From NCBI GenBank assembly GCA_965228625.1, contig OZ245829.1:4154001-4218000 (forward strand): a stretch of 64,000 nucleotides of DNA, given 5' to 3'. Below the pieces are notes generated by a model, which was given only the letters and a program-made list of their open reading frames with translations, searched no databases and was not told the origin of the DNA. The translations under genes were made by a program, and so were the position numbers. Positions 37,318-46,065 of the stretch are shown piece after piece. Source of the DNA: UBA2767 sp965228625 (lineage in GTDB: Bacteria > Pseudomonadota > Alphaproteobacteria > Rhizobiales > Methyloligellaceae). Numbering within the stretch: position 1 is the first letter of the stretch; each line of letters opens with the position of its first letter.

Positions 37318-37740
37318 TTAGCCCGGCAGGTCGGGGGGCATGCCCTCGAAGCTCGGCAGAGATGTGTCCATCATGTCCCAGCTCGGAGCGGCGCGTGTGT
37401 AAACGATCATTCCGGCAGTGAAGACCTCCGGATCGTCGAGGCTCGAGGCGCGCAGGAAGACGAAGCCCGGCATGCCTGAATTGGTCGAATAAACCGGACC
37501 GCCGCAAATGCCGCAGAAGTAGCGGCTGACGATATTGCCGCTGTCGGCTGGTTTGTCGAAGTGCTTCGCCTCGCCCGTGATCTCGACGTCGTCCGCATTC
37601 ATCATCATGTGCGAACCGTGGCCCGTTCCGCTCGATTTGCGGCAGTCAACGCAATGGCAATGCCCGCCGAGCTGCGGGGCCGCGGTTGCCTTGTACTGAA
37701 CGGCGCCGCACAGGCAGCCGCCGGTGAACTCGGTGGTCAT
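37318..37740 (-). CDS. GFA (glutathione-dependent formaldehyde-activating-like) family protein
   Basis: 140 residues with the zinc-binding cysteine pattern of the family: GGCLCGAVQY, CHCVDCRKSSG and FCGICGGPVY. Gfa itself promotes S-hydroxymethylglutathione formation, but most homologues of this size have unproven substrates. Strong ribosome site gggaggaac before ATG 37740. Divergent from an HxlR-type regulator, with a long inverted repeat between the two. Confidence 0.88.
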   Translation of the reverse strand: MTTEFTGGCLCGAVQYKATAAPQLGGHCHCVDCRKSSGTGHGSHMMMNADDVEITGEAKHFDKPADSGNIVSRYFCGICGGPVYSTNSGMPGFVFLRASSLDDPEVFTAGMIVYTRAAPSWDMMDTSLPSFEGMPPDLPG

Positions 37741-37761
37741 GGATCGTTCCTCCCTCTGTTA

Positions 37762-37827
37762 GTCACTTGAAAAAGTAAAGTTACAACATCTGGTGAGTAA
37801 CAGAGTCGCTTGTGTTATTCAAGTGAC
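37762..37827. promoter_or_regulatory. Divergent promoter region with 10-bp inverted repeat (candidate HxlR operator)
   Basis: gtcacttgaa at 37762-37771 and its exact complement ttcaagtgac at 37818-37827 are separated by 46 bases, in the 116-base gap between the GFA gene and the HxlR-family gene. Related half-sites (agtaaagttac, gagtaac) lie between. Two regulator dimers binding the ends would cover both promoters. Confidence 0.5.
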
Positions 37828-37856
37828 GAATCATTCCGTATGGAGAGGGCTTGGCC

Positions 37857-38243
37857 ATGATCCAGACAGATACCGCGGTGCAAGGGGGGCGCGAGCGATC
37901 GTCCTGCCCCATCGCGAGCGCGCTCGACATCGTTGGCGACAAGTGGTCCCTGGTGCTCATTCGCGATCTGCTTACCGGCAAACAGCGCTACAACCAGTTC
38001 TGCGAATCGCCGGAAGGCGTGCCGACAAACCTGCTCGCGGCGCGTCTGCGCAAACTGGAGCAACAGGGCATCATCGTGAAAGAGCCGTATCAGACGCGGC
38101 CCGTCCGTTACGCCTACAGCCTGACGCCCGCGGGCCGCGCGCTACTGCCCGTATTGCAGGAGATGTGCCGGTGGGCCAACACGTATATCGAGGGTACGTG
38201 GACGCCGCCTGAGACCTTCATGGCCATGAAGCCGAAACCCTGA
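37857..38243 (+). CDS. HxlR-family winged-helix regulator
   Basis: 128 residues from ATG 37857, placed 7 bases after ggagaggg; the frame also opens at a TTG at 37851 that is too close to the ribosome site. Family signs: the N-terminal CPIASALDIVGDKWSLVLIRDL with the conserved Cys that serves as a redox or electrophile sensor in several members, GVPTNLLAARLRKLEQQGII and TPAGRALLPVLQEM. Probably controls the divergent GFA gene, perhaps in response to aldehydes or thiol stress (inference). Confidence 0.88.
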   Translation: MIQTDTAVQGGRERSSCPIASALDIVGDKWSLVLIRDLLTGKQRYNQFCESPEGVPTNLLAARLRKLEQQGIIVKEPYQTRPVRYAYSLTPAGRALLPVLQEMCRWANTYIEGTWTPPETFMAMKPKP

Positions 38244-38248
38244 ACGCG

Positions 38249-39136
38249 TCAGACGGTCGGGCGGGCAACCCGCATGTTGCGTCCGATTGCGACGATGGCC
38301 ACCACCAGGATGGCGAACACGATCTGCAACGTCGTGATCGTTTCACCGAGCAGCAAAGGCGCGGCTCCGAGCGTCACGAATGTCTGCAGGAGCTGAAGCT
38401 GGCCGACTCTCGCGACACCGCCGAGCGCCATGCCCTGGTACCAGGCGAAGAACGCGAGGAACTGGCTGATCAGGGCGAGGTAGAGGAAGCCGAGCCACGC
38501 CTCGGCGGGCGCGTTCCAGTTGACCGGCGTTCCATGCAACAGGAGGATCGCCAGCAGAACGGGCGCGGAAATGACCAGTGCCCAACAGATGACCTGCCAA
38601 CCGCCCATGGTCCGCGCGAGCTTGCCGCCGGCCGCGTAGCCGACCGCGACGGTGATGATCGCGGCGGCGAGCAGCAGGTCGGCGGCGTGAAACCCTTCCT
38701 CACCGGCGCCTTCCAGAAGGGTGAATGCGAGCACGGCAATCGTGCCGGCGATGCTGCAGATCCAGAACCCGGTCGACGGCCGTTCGCCCGCCACCAGGAC
38801 TCCGCCGACGGCGGTCATCAGCGGCAGGATCGCGAGGACGACCGCGCCGTGCGCGGCGGGGGCATATTGCATGGCCAGGGTCGCGAACAGCGGAAACCCG
38901 AGAACGACACCGCCCGCGGTGATGAACAGATCACGCCAGGACTCCCGCGGCGGCCACTTCGCCCGTGTGGCCGCGAGTATCACCGCGGCGCAGACACCGG
39001 CGACGACACCCCGCCCGAGCCCGATCAACCAGGGATCGAGGCCGGTGAGGGCAATGCGTGTCGCAGGCAGCGTCAGGCCGAAACAGACGACCGCGACCAG
39101 CCCAAGGACAAGCCCTGTGCGCTCGGCACTCTGCAT
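38249..39136 (-). CDS. EamA/DMT-family membrane transporter
   Basis: 295 residues with about ten hydrophobic segments arranged as two EamA repeats: the first starts GLVLGLVAVVCFGLTLPATR, the second about residue 150 (DLLLAAAIITVAVGYAAGGK). Exporter of the drug/metabolite superfamily; substrate unknown. The reading frame runs on to 39910, but that part is antisense to the DnaJ gene. The ATG at 39136, with gagga upstream, gives the expected N-terminus. It converges on the HxlR gene with 5 bases between. Confidence 0.88.
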   Translation of the reverse strand: MQSAERTGLVLGLVAVVCFGLTLPATRIALTGLDPWLIGLGRGVVAGVCAAVILAATRAKWPPRESWRDLFITAGGVVLGFPLFATLAMQYAPAAHGAVVLAILPLMTAVGGVLVAGERPSTGFWICSIAGTIAVLAFTLLEGAGEEGFHAADLLLAAAIITVAVGYAAGGKLARTMGGWQVICWALVISAPVLLAILLLHGTPVNWNAPAEAWLGFLYLALISQFLAFFAWYQGMALGGVARVGQLQLLQTFVTLGAAPLLLGETITTLQIVFAILVVAIVAIGRNMRVARPTV

Positions 39137-39298
39137 GAGATGATCCTCGTGAAGGTGTTGGTTGGAACGGCCGCGAGACGGCGCGGAGCCATGCCGGATT
39201 GCTGCTTCTAGCACCTCTGCTCCGAAGCGGCCAACGCATTGTGACAGTGCCCAAAATCTTCGCATGCATTTCGGAAAAAAATGCGTATGCTGCAGCAC

Positions 39299-40024
39299 AT
39301 GTCGATCTGGGGAAAATTGGCGGGTGCCGCTGCGGGGCTGGCTGTGGGCGGTCCTATTGGCGCTCTTTTGGGAGGTTTCGCTGGTCATTTCGCGATTGAT
39401 CGCGATAAGGACGGCGGCGATGCCTCCGGTGGGGAAAATCAGGTTGCGTTTACGGTTGGCGTGATCGCGCTCGGCGCGAAGATGGCCAAGGCCGACGGCG
39501 TCGTGACGGCCGATGAGGTGAACGCGTTCAAGGACGTCTTCAAGGTGCCGGAAGGCGAGATGAAGAACGTCGCCCGCGTGTTCAATCTGGCGAAGCAGGA
39601 TGTCGCCGGTTACGAGGCCTATGCGGATCAGCTCGCCGGCATGTTCAAGGACAACAGGAAGCTCCTCGAGGACATTCTCGACGGACTGTTCCATATCGCC
39701 GGAGCCGACGAGGTCATGCATCCGGCGGAAGAGGCCTACCTTGAGGAAGTCGCGAAACGGTTCGGTTTCTCCGATACCGAGTTCAAGTACATCAGGGCAC
39801 GCCACGTGGCGTCCGACAAGCGCAATCCGTATGACGTCCTCGAGGTGACCCCGGAGATTTCCAACGAAGATCTCAAGACCCATTACCGCAAGCTCATCGC
39901 GGACAATCATCCCGACAAGCTGCTCGCGCGCGGCGTGCCGGAGGAGTTCATAGCCCTTGCGACGGAAAAGGTCGCCGCCATCAACGAGGCCTATAACGAG
40001 ATCGCCAAGGAACGGGGGATTTGA
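39299..40024 (+). CDS. TerB-DnaJ domain protein (DjlA-like)
   Basis: 241 residues. A glycine-rich hydrophobic N-terminus (GKLAGAAAGLAVGGPIGALLGG) that may insert in the membrane is followed by a TerB-like helical domain (about 45-165, with KADGVVTADEV and ADEVMHPAEE) and a C-terminal J domain with the HPD motif (DNHPDK). The J domain would stimulate an Hsp70 ATPase (DnaK). ATG 39299 gives the conserved MSIWGKLAG start; in-frame ATGs at 39281 and 39287 exist. Its stop overlaps the next gene's start codon. Confidence 0.88.
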   Translation: MSIWGKLAGAAAGLAVGGPIGALLGGFAGHFAIDRDKDGGDASGGENQVAFTVGVIALGAKMAKADGVVTADEVNAFKDVFKVPEGEMKNVARVFNLAKQDVAGYEAYADQLAGMFKDNRKLLEDILDGLFHIAGADEVMHPAEEAYLEEVAKRFGFSDTEFKYIRARHVASDKRNPYDVLEVTPEISNEDLKTHYRKLIADNHPDKLLARGVPEEFIALATEKVAAINEAYNEIAKERGI

Positions 40025-40782
40025 CGGACACCGCCGACAGCGCTCTCGTTACGCTCTTTTGTCCATCCCCGAATTTCGAGCCGCGCAAGGAAAACCGCGC
40101 GCCCGATCTGCTGCTGCTCCACTATACCGGCATGGAAAGTGCGGAGGGCGCGCTTGCCTGGCTGACCGCCGAGGAATCGAAGGTCTCGTGCCACTATCTC
40201 GTGGACGAGGAGGGCCGGATCACGCAGATGGTGTATGAGGAGATGCGTGCTTGGCACGCGGGCGCCTCCTTCTGGGCCGGAGACACGGACATCAATTCCT
40301 GTTCCATCGGGATCGAGATCCACAATCCCGGGCACGAGTTCGGATATCCGGATTTTCCTGAAGAGCAGATGCTCGCCGTTGAAGCCCTCTGTATCGACAT
40401 CATTCAACGGCGCGCGATACCGGCGCAGCGGGTGTTGGCCCATTCCGACGTCGCGCCCGGCCGCAAGGCGGATCCAGGCGAGAAATTCGACTGGCGGCGG
40501 CTGGCGCATGCCGGCGCCGGACTCTGGGTCGAGCCGGAGCCCATCGGCCCGGATACGGCGTTCGCCGAGGGCGATGAAGGTCCGGGGATTGCCGAGCTGC
40601 AGAGAAACCTGCAAAAGCTCGGCTACGGAATTGACGACAATGGTGTCTATGACGATGCGACAACGAAGGTCGTGCGCGCCTTCCAGCGGCATTGGCGGCA
40701 GGCCCGTGTGGACGGATGCGCCGACGCATCGACCCGCGAGACGCTCGACCGGCTGCTGAGCGCGCTACCGTCAACAAGCTAG
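40021..40782 (+). CDS. N-acetylmuramoyl-L-alanine amidase (AmpD/AmiD-type) with peptidoglycan-binding domain
   Basis: 253 residues. The amidase_2 domain has the zinc ligands in LLLHYTGM, AWHAG and the HSDVAPGRKADPG loop, plus IGIEIHNPGHE. A C-terminal PG_binding_1 domain follows (GIAELQRNLQKLGYGIDDNG to VRAFQRHWR). No signal peptide is visible, which fits a cytosolic AmpD-like role in recycling anhydro-muropeptides. Starts with TTG at 40021 inside the stop of the TerB-DnaJ gene (TTGA), after the ribosome site aacggggga, so the two are coupled. Confidence 0.9.
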   Translation: MTDTADSALVTLFCPSPNFEPRKENRAPDLLLLHYTGMESAEGALAWLTAEESKVSCHYLVDEEGRITQMVYEEMRAWHAGASFWAGDTDINSCSIGIEIHNPGHEFGYPDFPEEQMLAVEALCIDIIQRRAIPAQRVLAHSDVAPGRKADPGEKFDWRRLAHAGAGLWVEPEPIGPDTAFAEGDEGPGIAELQRNLQKLGYGIDDNGVYDDATTKVVRAFQRHWRQARVDGCADASTRETLDRLLSALPSTS

Positions 40783-40963
40783 AGCAACCGGCATTCTCCA
40801 GCGGCGGGATCGCGCGGGCGCTTGTGCTCGCGAATTTCGCGGAAATCGGGGCGCGGGCCGCGTGTTTGCCATGTAATTCCCTCAGTTTCGCCGCACTCGT
40901 GCGCTTTTGTCGGCACCGCGAGCGAGACGACGGCAAAACGTATTGCGTGAGGGAGTCAAGCAA

Positions 40964-41260
40964 ATGATCAAGAATGAACTGGACCGTCTGAGGACACTCG
41001 CAAGTTTCGCCGAACAGGTTTGCGGCATGGCCGACAATGGCGAAGAGGCCCGCCGCCGCATCAATCACCTGATTTCCAAGGCGGAAGACGACATCAAGAC
41101 CAAAACGCTGGAAATCCAGATGCAGCAGTCGCACATCGCGTTGCTCAAGCAGCTCGATGGCTTCATGTCCACGTCAGCCGACGCAAAGAGCCGTCCCCAT
41201 CTGAACGACATCGAGCGTGGCGGCCCACGCGCCATCGCCGTGGACGGCAAATCAGGCTGA
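40964..41260 (+). CDS. Hypothetical helical protein
   Basis: 98 residues from ATG 40964, with gggag at a proper distance. Mostly alpha-helical with Leu/Ile heptads (about 10-70), suggesting a short coiled coil. No signal peptide, membrane span or recognised domain. The C-terminal 30 residues are polar. It stands alone; the 40783-40963 gap probably holds its promoter. Confidence 0.6.
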   Translation: MIKNELDRLRTLASFAEQVCGMADNGEEARRRINHLISKAEDDIKTKTLEIQMQQSHIALLKQLDGFMSTSADAKSRPHLNDIERGGPRAIAVDGKSG

Positions 41261-41267
41261 AGCGCGC

Positions 41268-42011
41268 CTAAAGACTGACGGCCTTGCGGGCCATTTCCGC
41301 GACATCGGTGGCCATTGCCTCGAGCAGGGCCTGCCCCTTTTCGCGCGTGGCCAGTGTCGGGTCGCCCCAGCTTCCGCTCGGACTGTAGTTCGGTGATTCC
41401 GGATCGTACGGGTTCAGGGGGCCGTCCGCGCCGCCTTTGCCGGGCGGTGAGGCGACGGCACGGCCCATGTTGACCGAGCCGGGCGCCAACGCCAGCATCC
41501 GCGCCGTCTCCAGCTCGTCGGCATGGCTGCCTTCGGCCTGCTCGCACAGCCGCGCCGCGGTCTCGCGATACCGTGGCCCTTCGTGAATGCGCAGATGGTG
41601 CGTGAGTCCCGCGTGGCCACTCGACTCGATGGCGTCAGCGACCGGTCGCAGCGTCGAAATACCGGTGTCGATGACCAGGATCTGCCGCGCGCCGAACCGG
41701 GCGACGCCCTCGATGATCTCGCGCACGGTGAGGCTGAACGTCCGTCTCGACAGGCTCACCGAGCCGGCGTAGTTCACGAATGCCGGGTAAAAACCGTAGG
41801 TCAGTGTCGGCCAGGCGAGGGCGTCGACGTTCTGGCACACGACCCCGGCGAGCCAGTCGGCCTGGATACGGTCGGTCTCCATCGGCATGTGAAAGCCGTG
41901 CTCCTTGGCGCCGGCGCCGATCGGCAGCACCGCCGCGGCGCCCGCCTGGATGCGCGCCGCAACCTCATCCCAGCTCAAACGTGCGACGAGGTCTCGGTCT
42001 GTGGCATCCAT
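41268..42011 (-). CDS. Creatininase-family metal amidohydrolase
   Basis: 247 residues. The family metal site is visible: VLPIGAGAKEHGFHMPMETD (Glu and His ligands and the later Asp), VIDTGIS and GSHADELETA. Related enzymes open cyclic amides (creatinine, the Fapy compounds of riboflavin and F420 synthesis, or mycofactocin peptides). No partner genes for those pathways are adjacent, so the substrate is open. Convergent with the hypothetical helical gene, 7 bases apart. Confidence 0.87.
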   Translation of the reverse strand: MDATDRDLVARLSWDEVAARIQAGAAAVLPIGAGAKEHGFHMPMETDRIQADWLAGVVCQNVDALAWPTLTYGFYPAFVNYAGSVSLSRRTFSLTVREIIEGVARFGARQILVIDTGISTLRPVADAIESSGHAGLTHHLRIHEGPRYRETAARLCEQAEGSHADELETARMLALAPGSVNMGRAVASPPGKGGADGPLNPYDPESPNYSPSGSWGDPTLATREKGQALLEAMATDVAEMARKAVSL

Positions 42012-42042
42012 GACCGGAGTTTAGGTCAGCCGGGCGGCGAGG

Positions 42043-42702
42043 TCAGCCGGAATTGCGCATCAGCACTTTCCGGATCGACTGAGGCACCTCGGTACCGGGC
42101 GCGAGCCGGCCATCGTCTTCGGGCGGATCGAGCACCTGGCGGACGGGCACGACGCCACCCCAGATCTGGAGGTCGTAATCTTCCTCATCGTCGATCGGTC
42201 CGCCGGTGCGGACCTTCGCGGCCGCGTGCTCCATCGGAACGGCGATCACCCCGGTGCTCTTGAGTTCCTTCGCGTTCATTTCGCGGGCCTCGGCCCACCG
42301 GTTCGGCGCGATGTGATCGGTGATCTCGGTGAGGGCCTTTGTTTTCTCGTCCGGATCGGTCACCGGCAGCGCGTGACCGTGCACGACCACGGATCGATAG
42401 TTGACCGAGGAATGGAACGCGGAACGGGCGAGCACGAGACCATCGAGGTGGGTGACCGTAATGCACACCGGTAGCCCCTTGCCCATCGCCTTGGCAAACC
42501 GCGCCGCCTTGGCGCCATGAAGATAGAGCGTTTCACCGATGCGCGCATAGATCATCGGGATGACCATGGGCCAGTCCTTGTCGACAAAGCCGACATGGGC
42601 AACGAGACCCGCGTCCAGTATCGCGTGCACGGTCTGCCGGTCATACGCGGCCCGTTTGCTGACGCGGATCTTGTTGAGTTTCGATTTCTCATAGGTTTCC
42701 AT
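42043..42702 (-). CDS. PPOX-fold (pyridoxamine 5'-phosphate oxidase-like, NimA-type) flavin protein
   Basis: 219 residues from ATG 42702 (ggaag upstream); a GTG at 42741 would add 13 residues. Split-barrel family signs: HAILDAGLVAHVGFVDKDWPMVIPMIYA, LYLHGAKAARFAKAM and HSSVNYRSVVVHG. Members bind flavin or deazaflavin or heme. It is divergent from a MocR-type regulator, an arrangement in which PdxR-like regulators often control a PLP- or flavin-linked gene, but the physiological reaction is unknown. Confidence 0.86.
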   Translation of the reverse strand: METYEKSKLNKIRVSKRAAYDRQTVHAILDAGLVAHVGFVDKDWPMVIPMIYARIGETLYLHGAKAARFAKAMGKGLPVCITVTHLDGLVLARSAFHSSVNYRSVVVHGHALPVTDPDEKTKALTEITDHIAPNRWAEAREMNAKELKSTGVIAVPMEHAAAKVRTGGPIDDEEDYDLQIWGGVVPVRQVLDPPEDDGRLAPGTEVPQSIRKVLMRNSG

Positions 42703-42754
42703 GTCACCGGCTTCCAATCGATGGGGCTTGTTTTGTGCCACATAGCGTCGTATT

Positions 42755-42797
42755 AGGCCCTATCAAAAGGTCCATTATCGAAATTCTTGTGGGGCCA
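42755..42797. promoter_or_regulatory. Candidate MocR operator in divergent promoter
   Basis: A direct repeat aggccctat (42755-42763) and aggtccatt (42768-42776), 13 bp apart, is followed by ggggcca at 42791-42797 in inverted sense. It lies in the 97-base gap between the PPOX-fold gene and the MocR gene. Direct repeats plus a nearby inverted half-site are typical of MocR/PdxR operators. Confidence 0.4.
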
Positions 42798-42799
42798 AT

Positions 42800-44254
42800 T
42801 TGCTTGACGCACTCTCCGGGATTGTCGACTTGGAGCGGGCCGCGCCCGCGTCCCTTTACCGGCAACTCTACACGCAGCTCCGGAACGCCATTCTGAACGG
42901 TCAATTGCCTGCGGGAACGCGGATTCCCGCGAGCCGGTCCATGGCCGCTCAACTCGGCATCGCCCGCAATACGGTTCTGACGGCCCTCGAGCAGCTTGCC
43001 GCGGAAGGCTTCCTCGAAACGCGGCAGGGCGCGGGCACGGTTGTGTCCGGGGAGCTTCATCGCGATCTTATGCGGGCCGCCCGGCGCGAACCCGATGGCG
43101 CGGTGCCGGACTACCGGCTTTCCGATGCGGCAGGCCAGATGGCGGCGATCTGGCGCGGAACCGTCGGCGGCGAAAGCCCGCGCGCCTTCATGCCGGGCAT
43201 CCCCGATCTTGGATCATTTCCCCGCGACCTCTGGGCACGCCTGCTCCGGCGCGCCAGCCAGGAGTTGAGCGCCGAGGCGCTGGCATACGGGGCGACGTGG
43301 GGGCTGCGGCGCCTGCGCGATGCATTGAGCGAGCATCTGCTCGAGATGCGCGGCGTCCAGGCCGACCCGGAGCAGATCGTCGTCACCTCGTCGGCGCAGG
43401 GTGCGATCGACCTGCTCGCGCGCGCCATGCTCAATCCGCGCGACAGGGTGTGGGTCGAAGATCCCGGGTATCTCGGCGCGCGCGCCGCGTTTTCCGGAAC
43501 AGGCGCGACGCTTGTTCCCGTGCCAGTCGACGCGGACGGTCTCAATCCTTCCGGTGATTACCCGCGGCCCCGGCTGATCTACGTCACCCCCTCGCACCAG
43601 TACCCGACCGGCACTCTCATGCCGCTTGCGCGCCGTCTGGAACTGCTTGAATCCGCAACCCGGCACGGTGCCTTCATCATCGAGGACGACTATGACAGCG
43701 AGTTCCAGTTTCAGGGGCGCCCGGTCGCTGCCTTGCAGGGCCTCGATCCGTCGGGCCGTGTTCTCTATGTCGGGACGTTTTCGAAGATCCTCCAGCCCGG
43801 GATTCGCGTGGGCTACGCCGTGGTACCACCCCCGCTCGTGGAGTCGTTGCGGTCGCTCCAGCGCAACACCGGCCATATTGCGCCGGCGGTCGTTCAACTT
43901 GCCCTGGCGCACTTCATCGAGGAGGGGCATTTGCGTGCCCATGTCCGGCGGACCTGTGCGCTTTACGAGGAACGACAGGAAGCGCTGATTTCCGCCCTCG
44001 GCGCGCACTTCGGCGACCATGTCCGCGTCAATCGGCCGGCCGGCGGCATGCAACTCGTCGCCGAGTTGCCACGGGAAGCGAGTGACGTCTCGGTGGCGCG
44101 GGCCTTCGGCGCGCGCGGGGTCATCGTCCGGCCGCTCAGCCAGCTCACCTTGCGCGCGGGGTCACGCAACGGGCTGTTGATGGGATATGCGGGTTATCCG
44201 GTCGACGAGATCAGGGCGAAGGTCGCCGCGTGCCGTGATGCCTTAGCCTTCTGA
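42800..44254 (+). CDS. MocR/PdxR-family regulator (GntR wHTH fused to aminotransferase fold)
   Basis: 484 residues. The GntR-type winged helix covers about 12-80 (LRNAILNGQLPAGTRIPASR, ARNTVLTALEQLAAEGFL). A fold-type-I aminotransferase domain follows, with EDDYDSEF and the PLP-lysine motif GTFSKILQPGIRVGY. Such proteins sense PLP or its adducts. The only sensible start is TTG at 42800 with ggggc upstream; no ATG or GTG lies in frame before the HTH. Probably regulates itself and the divergent PPOX-fold gene. Confidence 0.88.
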   Translation: MLDALSGIVDLERAAPASLYRQLYTQLRNAILNGQLPAGTRIPASRSMAAQLGIARNTVLTALEQLAAEGFLETRQGAGTVVSGELHRDLMRAARREPDGAVPDYRLSDAAGQMAAIWRGTVGGESPRAFMPGIPDLGSFPRDLWARLLRRASQELSAEALAYGATWGLRRLRDALSEHLLEMRGVQADPEQIVVTSSAQGAIDLLARAMLNPRDRVWVEDPGYLGARAAFSGTGATLVPVPVDADGLNPSGDYPRPRLIYVTPSHQYPTGTLMPLARRLELLESATRHGAFIIEDDYDSEFQFQGRPVAALQGLDPSGRVLYVGTFSKILQPGIRVGYAVVPPPLVESLRSLQRNTGHIAPAVVQLALAHFIEEGHLRAHVRRTCALYEERQEALISALGAHFGDHVRVNRPAGGMQLVAELPREASDVSVARAFGARGVIVRPLSQLTLRAGSRNGLLMGYAGYPVDEIRAKVAACRDALAF

Positions 44255-44300
44255 CCGGTTTCTCTTTTGCAAACCGTCAGTTAACCCTCAAGCTCCGGAC

Positions 44301-44330
44301 TTGACTTAAACGCCGCAAATTCCCTTATTC
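44301..44330 (+). promoter_or_regulatory. Promoter of rnpB
   Basis: TTGACT at 44301-44306 and TTATTC at 44325-44330, 18-base spacer, place the transcription start about 7 bases further, at the beginning of the RNase P RNA P1 helix. Confidence 0.65.
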
Positions 44331-44335
44331 TTTCC

Positions 44336-44771
<436 letters not shown>

Positions 44772-44779
44772 TCTTGTAT

Positions 44780-44820
44780 GGCCGGTCCGCGGGAAACCGC
44801 GGGCCGGCCTTCCAGTTTTC
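44780..44820 (+). terminator. Terminator of rnpB
   Basis: 13-bp stem with one G-T pair, arms 44780-44792 and 44797-44809, tetraloop gaaa, followed by ttccagtttt. It starts 12 bases beyond the P1 helix. Confidence 0.8.
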
Positions 44821-44846
44821 GGAGGAACTCTCTCGTTGAAAAGTAA

Positions 44847-44962
44847 ACGGCCGGTCCCGCACTGTTTGGAGGACATCGGGATCCGGCCGTCTGCGCCAGT
44901 GCGACGGGCAAGTCGCACCTGGTCAGCGCGTTCCTAAGGGGGGGCAGGGCAACGTGCTGACC
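44847..44962 (+). other. Run of three stem-loops between rnpB and oxyR, function unknown
   Basis: Hairpin 1: acggccggtccc at 44847-44858 with gggatccggccgt at 44878-44890. Hairpin 2: gtgcgac at 44899-44905 with gtcgcac at 44912-44918, perfect. Hairpin 3: ggtcagcgcgtt at 44921-44932 with aacgtgctgacc at 44951-44962, one mismatch. Packed within 116 bases with short linkers, they suggest a structured RNA or a leader, but no known riboswitch is recognised. 44963-45148 shows only an AT-rich promoter-like stretch before oxyR. Confidence 0.4.
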
Positions 44963-45148
44963 GCTTTCTTTCCGGGGGCGCTTGGTAATTCGTTTGCGAG
45001 GGTTGGCCTCTCTGACGGGGTGTACCCTTTACTGGTTTGTGTCTTTAAGCACGACCTTAATGTGGTCGTTGTGACCGATAAGGTCCAATTGTATTAAATT
45101 CAATTTTCGATTAGAAAAACTTATCAGCATCCAAATCGGGCAAGGCAC

Positions 45149-46057
45149 ATGGTGACCGTTCGTCAGCTTCGCTATTTCAAGGCGCTCGCGGAGACGCGCC
45201 ATTTCGGCCGCGCGGCGCAGATGTGCAACATCAGTCAGCCCGCGCTGAGCATGCAGATCAAGGAGTTCGAAGCGGAACTAGACGTGGCGCTCATCGAGCA
45301 GCGCAAGAACGGCGTGCGGCTCACGGGCGAGGGCGAAGACGTTGCCGAACGCGCAGGTGAAATCCTGCTCAAGATCAGGGAGCTTGAGGACATTGCCAGC
45401 GACAGGGGCGGCGAACTCGGCCGCCGGCTCTCGCTCGGCGTGATACCGACGGTTGCGCCGTACATCCTGCCGGCGGCGCTGCCCGAACTGCAGCGGCGTT
45501 TTCCCGAACTCGATCTGACGTTGCACGAGGCACAGACCGCGCACCTTCTCGAAGACGTGGCCGAGGGCGCTCTCGACGTCGCCTTGCTGGCCCTGCCGGC
45601 GGGTGATGACCGCTTCGATACGGAGGTCCTTTTCCAGGACCGCTTCCTGCTGGCGATGCCCGAGGGCGTGCCCATGCCGGAAACGATCGAGGTGGAGGAA
45701 TTGCGCGCCGAGAAGCTGATCCTGCTCGAGGAGGGTCACTGCCTGCGCGATCAGGCGCTTGCGGTTTGCGGCGCGGTGGGCGAGGGCGAAATGGCGAAAT
45801 TCGGCGCCACGAGCCTTACCACCGTTTTGCAGATGGTCGCGAACGGTTATGGCAGCACATTGCTGCCGGAGATGGCGGTGCCGGTTGAAGTACGCTCCGA
45901 TACACCCCTGACGCTGTGTCATCTCGAGCCCGAGCCGGCGCGGAAGATCGGACTTCTTTGGCGGTCGTCGGACACGCGGCCGGAGCGGTTTCACCGGCTC
46001 GGCGAAGTCATCCGCGAGGTCTGGCGGAGCGGCAATCCCGTGCGCGAATCCAGTTGA
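45149..46057 (+). CDS. oxyR: LysR-family hydrogen peroxide regulator OxyR
   Basis: 302 residues: N-terminal winged helix (TVRQLRYFKALAETRHFGRAA) and a type 2 periplasmic-binding-like sensor domain. The redox pair is present in EEGHCLRDQALAVCGAVGEGE: two cysteines 9 residues apart, as in E. coli OxyR Cys199/Cys208, which form a disulfide on oxidation. This separates it from ordinary LysR paralogues. No catalase or peroxidase gene is adjacent. Convergent with the alpha/beta hydrolase. Confidence 0.9.
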   Translation: MVTVRQLRYFKALAETRHFGRAAQMCNISQPALSMQIKEFEAELDVALIEQRKNGVRLTGEGEDVAERAGEILLKIRELEDIASDRGGELGRRLSLGVIPTVAPYILPAALPELQRRFPELDLTLHEAQTAHLLEDVAEGALDVALLALPAGDDRFDTEVLFQDRFLLAMPEGVPMPETIEVEELRAEKLILLEEGHCLRDQALAVCGAVGEGEMAKFGATSLTTVLQMVANGYGSTLLPEMAVPVEVRSDTPLTLCHLEPEPARKIGLLWRSSDTRPERFHRLGEVIREVWRSGNPVRESS

Positions 46058-46065
46058 CGCTTCGG

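Noticed and set aside
37280..37320. Possible dispersed intergenic repeat after the GFA gene
   Set aside because: The G/C-rich stretch looks repeat-like, but no second copy was found in the window.
39137..39910. N-terminal extension of the EamA transporter frame
   Set aside because: It is antisense to the TerB-DnaJ gene, hydrophilic, and the transporter has a good internal ATG at 39136.
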